Shown here piece after piece: positions 4,554-6,822 of a stretch of DNA of 6,822 nt. Source of the stretch: an uncultured Peptococcaceae bacterium (lineage in GTDB: Bacteria; Bacillota; Peptococcia; Peptococcales; Peptococcaceae); NCBI GenBank assembly GCA_937976375.1, contig CALJRU010000067.1, forward strand, positions 1 through 6,822. Reading direction: 5' to 3'. A program made the position numbers and the translations under genes. Positions within the stretch are counted from its first letter, which is position 1. Each line of letters opens with the position of its first letter. The notes beneath the pieces were generated by a model. That model ran no database searches. It saw only the letters and a program-made list of their open reading frames with translations, and was not told the DNA's origin.

Positions 4554-6822
4554 TTAGAGTTTGAAGTAGTTGACACCGTTTTGGAAGATCGGCTGGATCT
4601 TGTTGCCTGGAATGTTCTTGGCGATGTTGGTGCCAACGCGTTCGCTGTGGCCCATTTTGCCGAGGATGCGGCCGTCTGGGCTGGTGAGCCCTTCGATGGC
4701 AGCATAGGACCCGTTGATGTTGTATGGCATGTCGAGGCGGGTGTTGCCGTCCATGTCGACATACTGGGTGACCACCTGGTTGTTGGCAAAGAGGCCTTTG
4801 AGGGTGTCTTCACCGGCAACGAAGCGCCCTTCCCCATGTGAGAATGGGATTTGATAGGTGGTGCCAACGTCCATGCCGGCCAGCCATGGGGACTGGTTGC
4901 TCATGAGCTTGGTGAGGGCGTATTTGGACTGATGGCGGCCGATGGTGTTGAAGGTCAGGGTGCAGTCGTTTTCGGTTGGGTCGATGATCTTGCCGTATGG
5001 CAGGAGGCCGAGTTTCACCAGGGCCTGGAAGCCGTTGCAGATGCCGAGCATGAGGCCGTCGTTAACGGTGAGCAGGCGTTCGATAGCTTCTTTGAGGCGT
5101 TCGTTGCGGAAGAAGGCCGCAATGTACTTGCCGGAGCCGTCTGGTTCGTCCCCGAAGGAGAAGCCGCCTGGCAGCACGAGCATTTGCGCGTCGCGCAGGG
5201 CTTTTTCCATGGCATCGATGGAAGCTTGCAGGCGTTCGGTGGTGAGGTTGCCGATGACGATCGGTTCTACCTTGGCGCCGGCGCGTTCGAGGATGCGGGC
5301 GGTGTCGTATTCGCAGTTGGTGCCTGGGAATACGGCGAGAACGGCCTTTGGTGCACCGTCGAGCTTGCCGTTAAAATGGTACGTTTTAGCTTCTTTGGTG
5401 ACCTGAGCGGTGTCTGGGGTGCCCTGGTAGTCGTTGTCGGAGACGGTTGGGTAGATGTCTTCGAGGGCATCATTGTAGGCGCTGTCCATGGTCTGGAGGT
5501 CAACGGTGGCATCCGGCCAGGTGAAGGTGAAGCTGGTGGAGACGGTGCCGAGCAGGGTGGTGTCCATGTCGATGTCGTCGGCCAGTTCAAGCACGAGGGT
5601 GCCGACAGCTGGCTGGAACAGGGACTGGAAGTCGCCGTCCTTGGCGAAGGTGACACCGAGATGGTTGCCGATGGCCATTTTGTAGAGGCCTTCCATCACG
5701 CCGCCTTGGCCAACGCTCCAAGCGGCAACGATTTTGCCGGCTTTGATGGCATCCTGGATGGTGTTGTAGAAGGTTTTGAAGGCGGCGCCGTCGACGCGGC
5801 CGTCGTCTTTGCGGGCCACAGACACGGTGACGATCTGATGGCCGGCTTCTTTGAATTCAGGGCTGATGACGCGGTCGGCTTCGGAAATGGTGGTGGCGAA
5901 GCTGATCAGCGTTGGTGGCACGTCCATGTCTTCGAAGGAGCCGCTCATGGAGTCCTTGCCGCCGATGGCAGGGAGCTCGAGGTCACGCTGCGCAGCCAAA
6001 GCGCCGAGCAGGGCTTTGAATGGCTGGCCCCAGCGGGCAGGATCGTTCTTGATGCTGTGGAAGTATTCCTGCATGGAGAGATAGACGTCGTCGGTCATGG
6101 TGCCAGTGGAAATGAGCTTCATGATGGATTCGAGGACGGAATGGTAAGCGCCCCAGAACTGGTTGGTGCTCATGGCATCTGGTGAGAAGCCGTAGGCAAA
6201 CATGCTGACGGTGTTGGTTTCGCCTTTAAGCACAGGAATCTTGGCCACCATGGTTTGAATTGGGGTGGCCTGGTATTTGCCGCCGAGTGGGAACAGCACG
6301 GTGCCAGCGCCGATGGTGGAGTCGAATTGTTCCACGAGGCCGGCTTTGGAGCAGACGTTGAGCCCAGCGAGGTGCTGTTTCATGGCTTCGGCCTTGTCTT
6401 CTGGCACGGTGACGGTCTGGTTGGCGGCAGCGTCCTTGGTGGCGACAACCGTGGCTTCCTTGCGGGCGCCGGCAGAGTCGACAAAGGTGCGCGCCAGGTC
6501 AACGATGTGCTGACCGCGGTATTCGATGATCATGCGGCCGGTGTCGGTGACGTCGGCCACGTTGGTGCATTCGAGGTTTTCTTCGTAGGCCATGGCCTGG
6601 AAGGCTTCCCAGTTTTCCTTGGCAATGACGCAGGCCATGCGTTCCTGAGATTCGGAGATGGCCAGCTCGGTGCCAGTGAGGCCTTCGTATTTCTTAGGCA
6701 CACGGTCGAGGTAGATGTGCAGGCTGTCGGCCAATTCACCGATGGCAACGGAAACGCCGCCTGCGCCGAAGTCGTTGCAGCGCTTGATCATGCGGGCAAT
6801 TTCCGGACGGCGGAACAGGCGC
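4554..6822 (-). CDS. purL: Phosphoribosylformylglycinamidine synthase, C-terminal part (long single-chain type)
   Basis: This enzyme converts formylglycinamide ribonucleotide, ATP and glutamine to formylglycinamidine ribonucleotide in purine synthesis, in the cytoplasm. About 755 codons are visible, and the 5' end is beyond the right edge: the frame stays open to 6822 and reads RLFRRPEIAR before the methionine at 6791, so that methionine is not the start. Long PurL proteins have about 1,250 residues, so roughly 500 are missing. Counting from Met 6791, the end of the first synthase half (CNDFGAGGVSVAIGELAD, TELAISESQERM) is followed by a second synthase half with IGGKDSMSG near residue 280. 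A glutaminase domain starts near 482 (AVFPGTNCEYD). Its PGGFSFGDE motif, Cys585 (GICNGF), FSHGEGRF near 652, and His715/Glu717 (GHSER) are as expected for an active amidotransferase, with Cys, His and Glu the catalytic triad. The fused glutaminase means no separate PurQ or PurS is needed. It probably ends a purine operon, but its upstream neighbours are not visible. No defect was seen. Confidence 0.97.
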   Translation of the reverse strand, partial: RLFRRPEIARMIKRCNDFGAGGVSVAIGELADSLHIYLDRVPKKYEGLTGTELAISESQERMACVIAKENWEAFQAMAYEENLECTNVADVTDTGRMIIEYRGQHIVDLARTFVDSAGARKEATVVATKDAAANQTVTVPEDKAEAMKQHLAGLNVCSKAGLVEQFDSTIGAGTVLFPLGGKYQATPIQTMVAKIPVLKGETNTVSMFAYGFSPDAMSTNQFWGAYHSVLESIMKLISTGTMTDDVYLSMQEYFHSIKNDPARWGQPFKALLGALAAQRDLELPAIGGKDSMSGSFEDMDVPPTLISFATTISEADRVISPEFKEAGHQIVTVSVARKDDGRVDGAAFKTFYNTIQDAIKAGKIVAAWSVGQGGVMEGLYKMAIGNHLGVTFAKDGDFQSLFQPAVGTLVLELADDIDMDTTLLGTVSTSFTFTWPDATVDLQTMDSAYNDALEDIYPTVSDNDYQGTPDTAQVTKEAKTYHFNGKLDGAPKAVLAVFPGTNCEYDTARILERAGAKVEPIVIGNLTTERLQASIDAMEKALRDAQMLVLPGGFSFGDEPDGSGKYIAAFFRNERLKEAIERLLTVNDGLMLGICNGFQALVKLGLLPYGKIIDPTENDCTLTFNTIGRHQSKYALTKLMSNQSPWLAGMDVGTTYQIPFSHGEGRFVAGEDTLKGLFANNQVVTQYVDMDGNTRLDMPYNINGSYAAIEGLTSPDGRILGKMGHSERVGTNIAKNIPGNKIQPIFQNGVNYFKL

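Noticed and set aside
4851..6185. A 444-residue plus-strand frame opposite purL
   Set aside because: It lies wholly antisense to a well-conserved enzyme gene and has a biased glycine/valine/aspartate-rich composition expected from reading a GC-rich gene backwards.
6789..6791. ATG at 6791 as the start of purL
   Set aside because: The open frame continues to the window edge with conserved PurL sequence, and the visible part lacks the N-terminal half of the family.

Overview
The window holds three genes, all on the minus strand, and a cluster of tandem repeats at its left end. The PurL form (long, single-chain, with a fused glutaminase domain), the surface protein with S-layer homology (SLH) domains, the strong AGGAGG ribosome binding sites and the hairpin-plus-T-run terminators together suggest a fairly GC-rich member of the Bacillota (Clostridia or Negativicutes type). 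This is inferred from gene families; the genus cannot be fixed from the sequence.

Layout from left to right: (1) positions 1-786 carry three minisatellite arrays: a 30-bp array (1-132), a 12-bp pyrimidine-rich array (357-440) and, directly abutting it, a 40-bp array (441-786). The 30- and 40-bp units look like relatives built from 10-bp modules, and each unit carries a small inverted repeat. No convincing gene lies here. (2) 841-880 is a minus-strand terminator for the gene to its right. (3) 993-2879 (minus) encodes a secreted cell-surface protein: signal peptide, GLUG-like repeats with regularly paired cysteines, a short beta-rich linker and three C-terminal SLH domains. An extended -10 promoter sits at 2972-2980. 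(4) 2981-3278 is an intergenic region with several hairpins, an A/T tract and two terminators. (5) 3279-4427 (minus) encodes a regulator with a DNA-binding domain at each end: an excisionase/MerR-like helix-turn-helix at the N terminus and a LuxR/GerE-type one at the C terminus, with a helical, TPR-like middle. It has its own promoter (4461-4489). (6) 4512-4541 is the purL terminator. (7) 4554-6822 (minus) is the C-terminal part of purL, cut by the right edge.

The genes appear to be separate transcription units, because each is followed by its own terminator and the two with visible upstream regions have their own promoter-like sequences. PurL is a housekeeping purine enzyme. Whether the regulator controls the neighbouring surface-protein gene cannot be decided from the sequence. 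The least ordinary material is the repeat cluster, the double-HTH regulator, and the structured gap upstream of the surface-protein promoter. No complete new system is evident.
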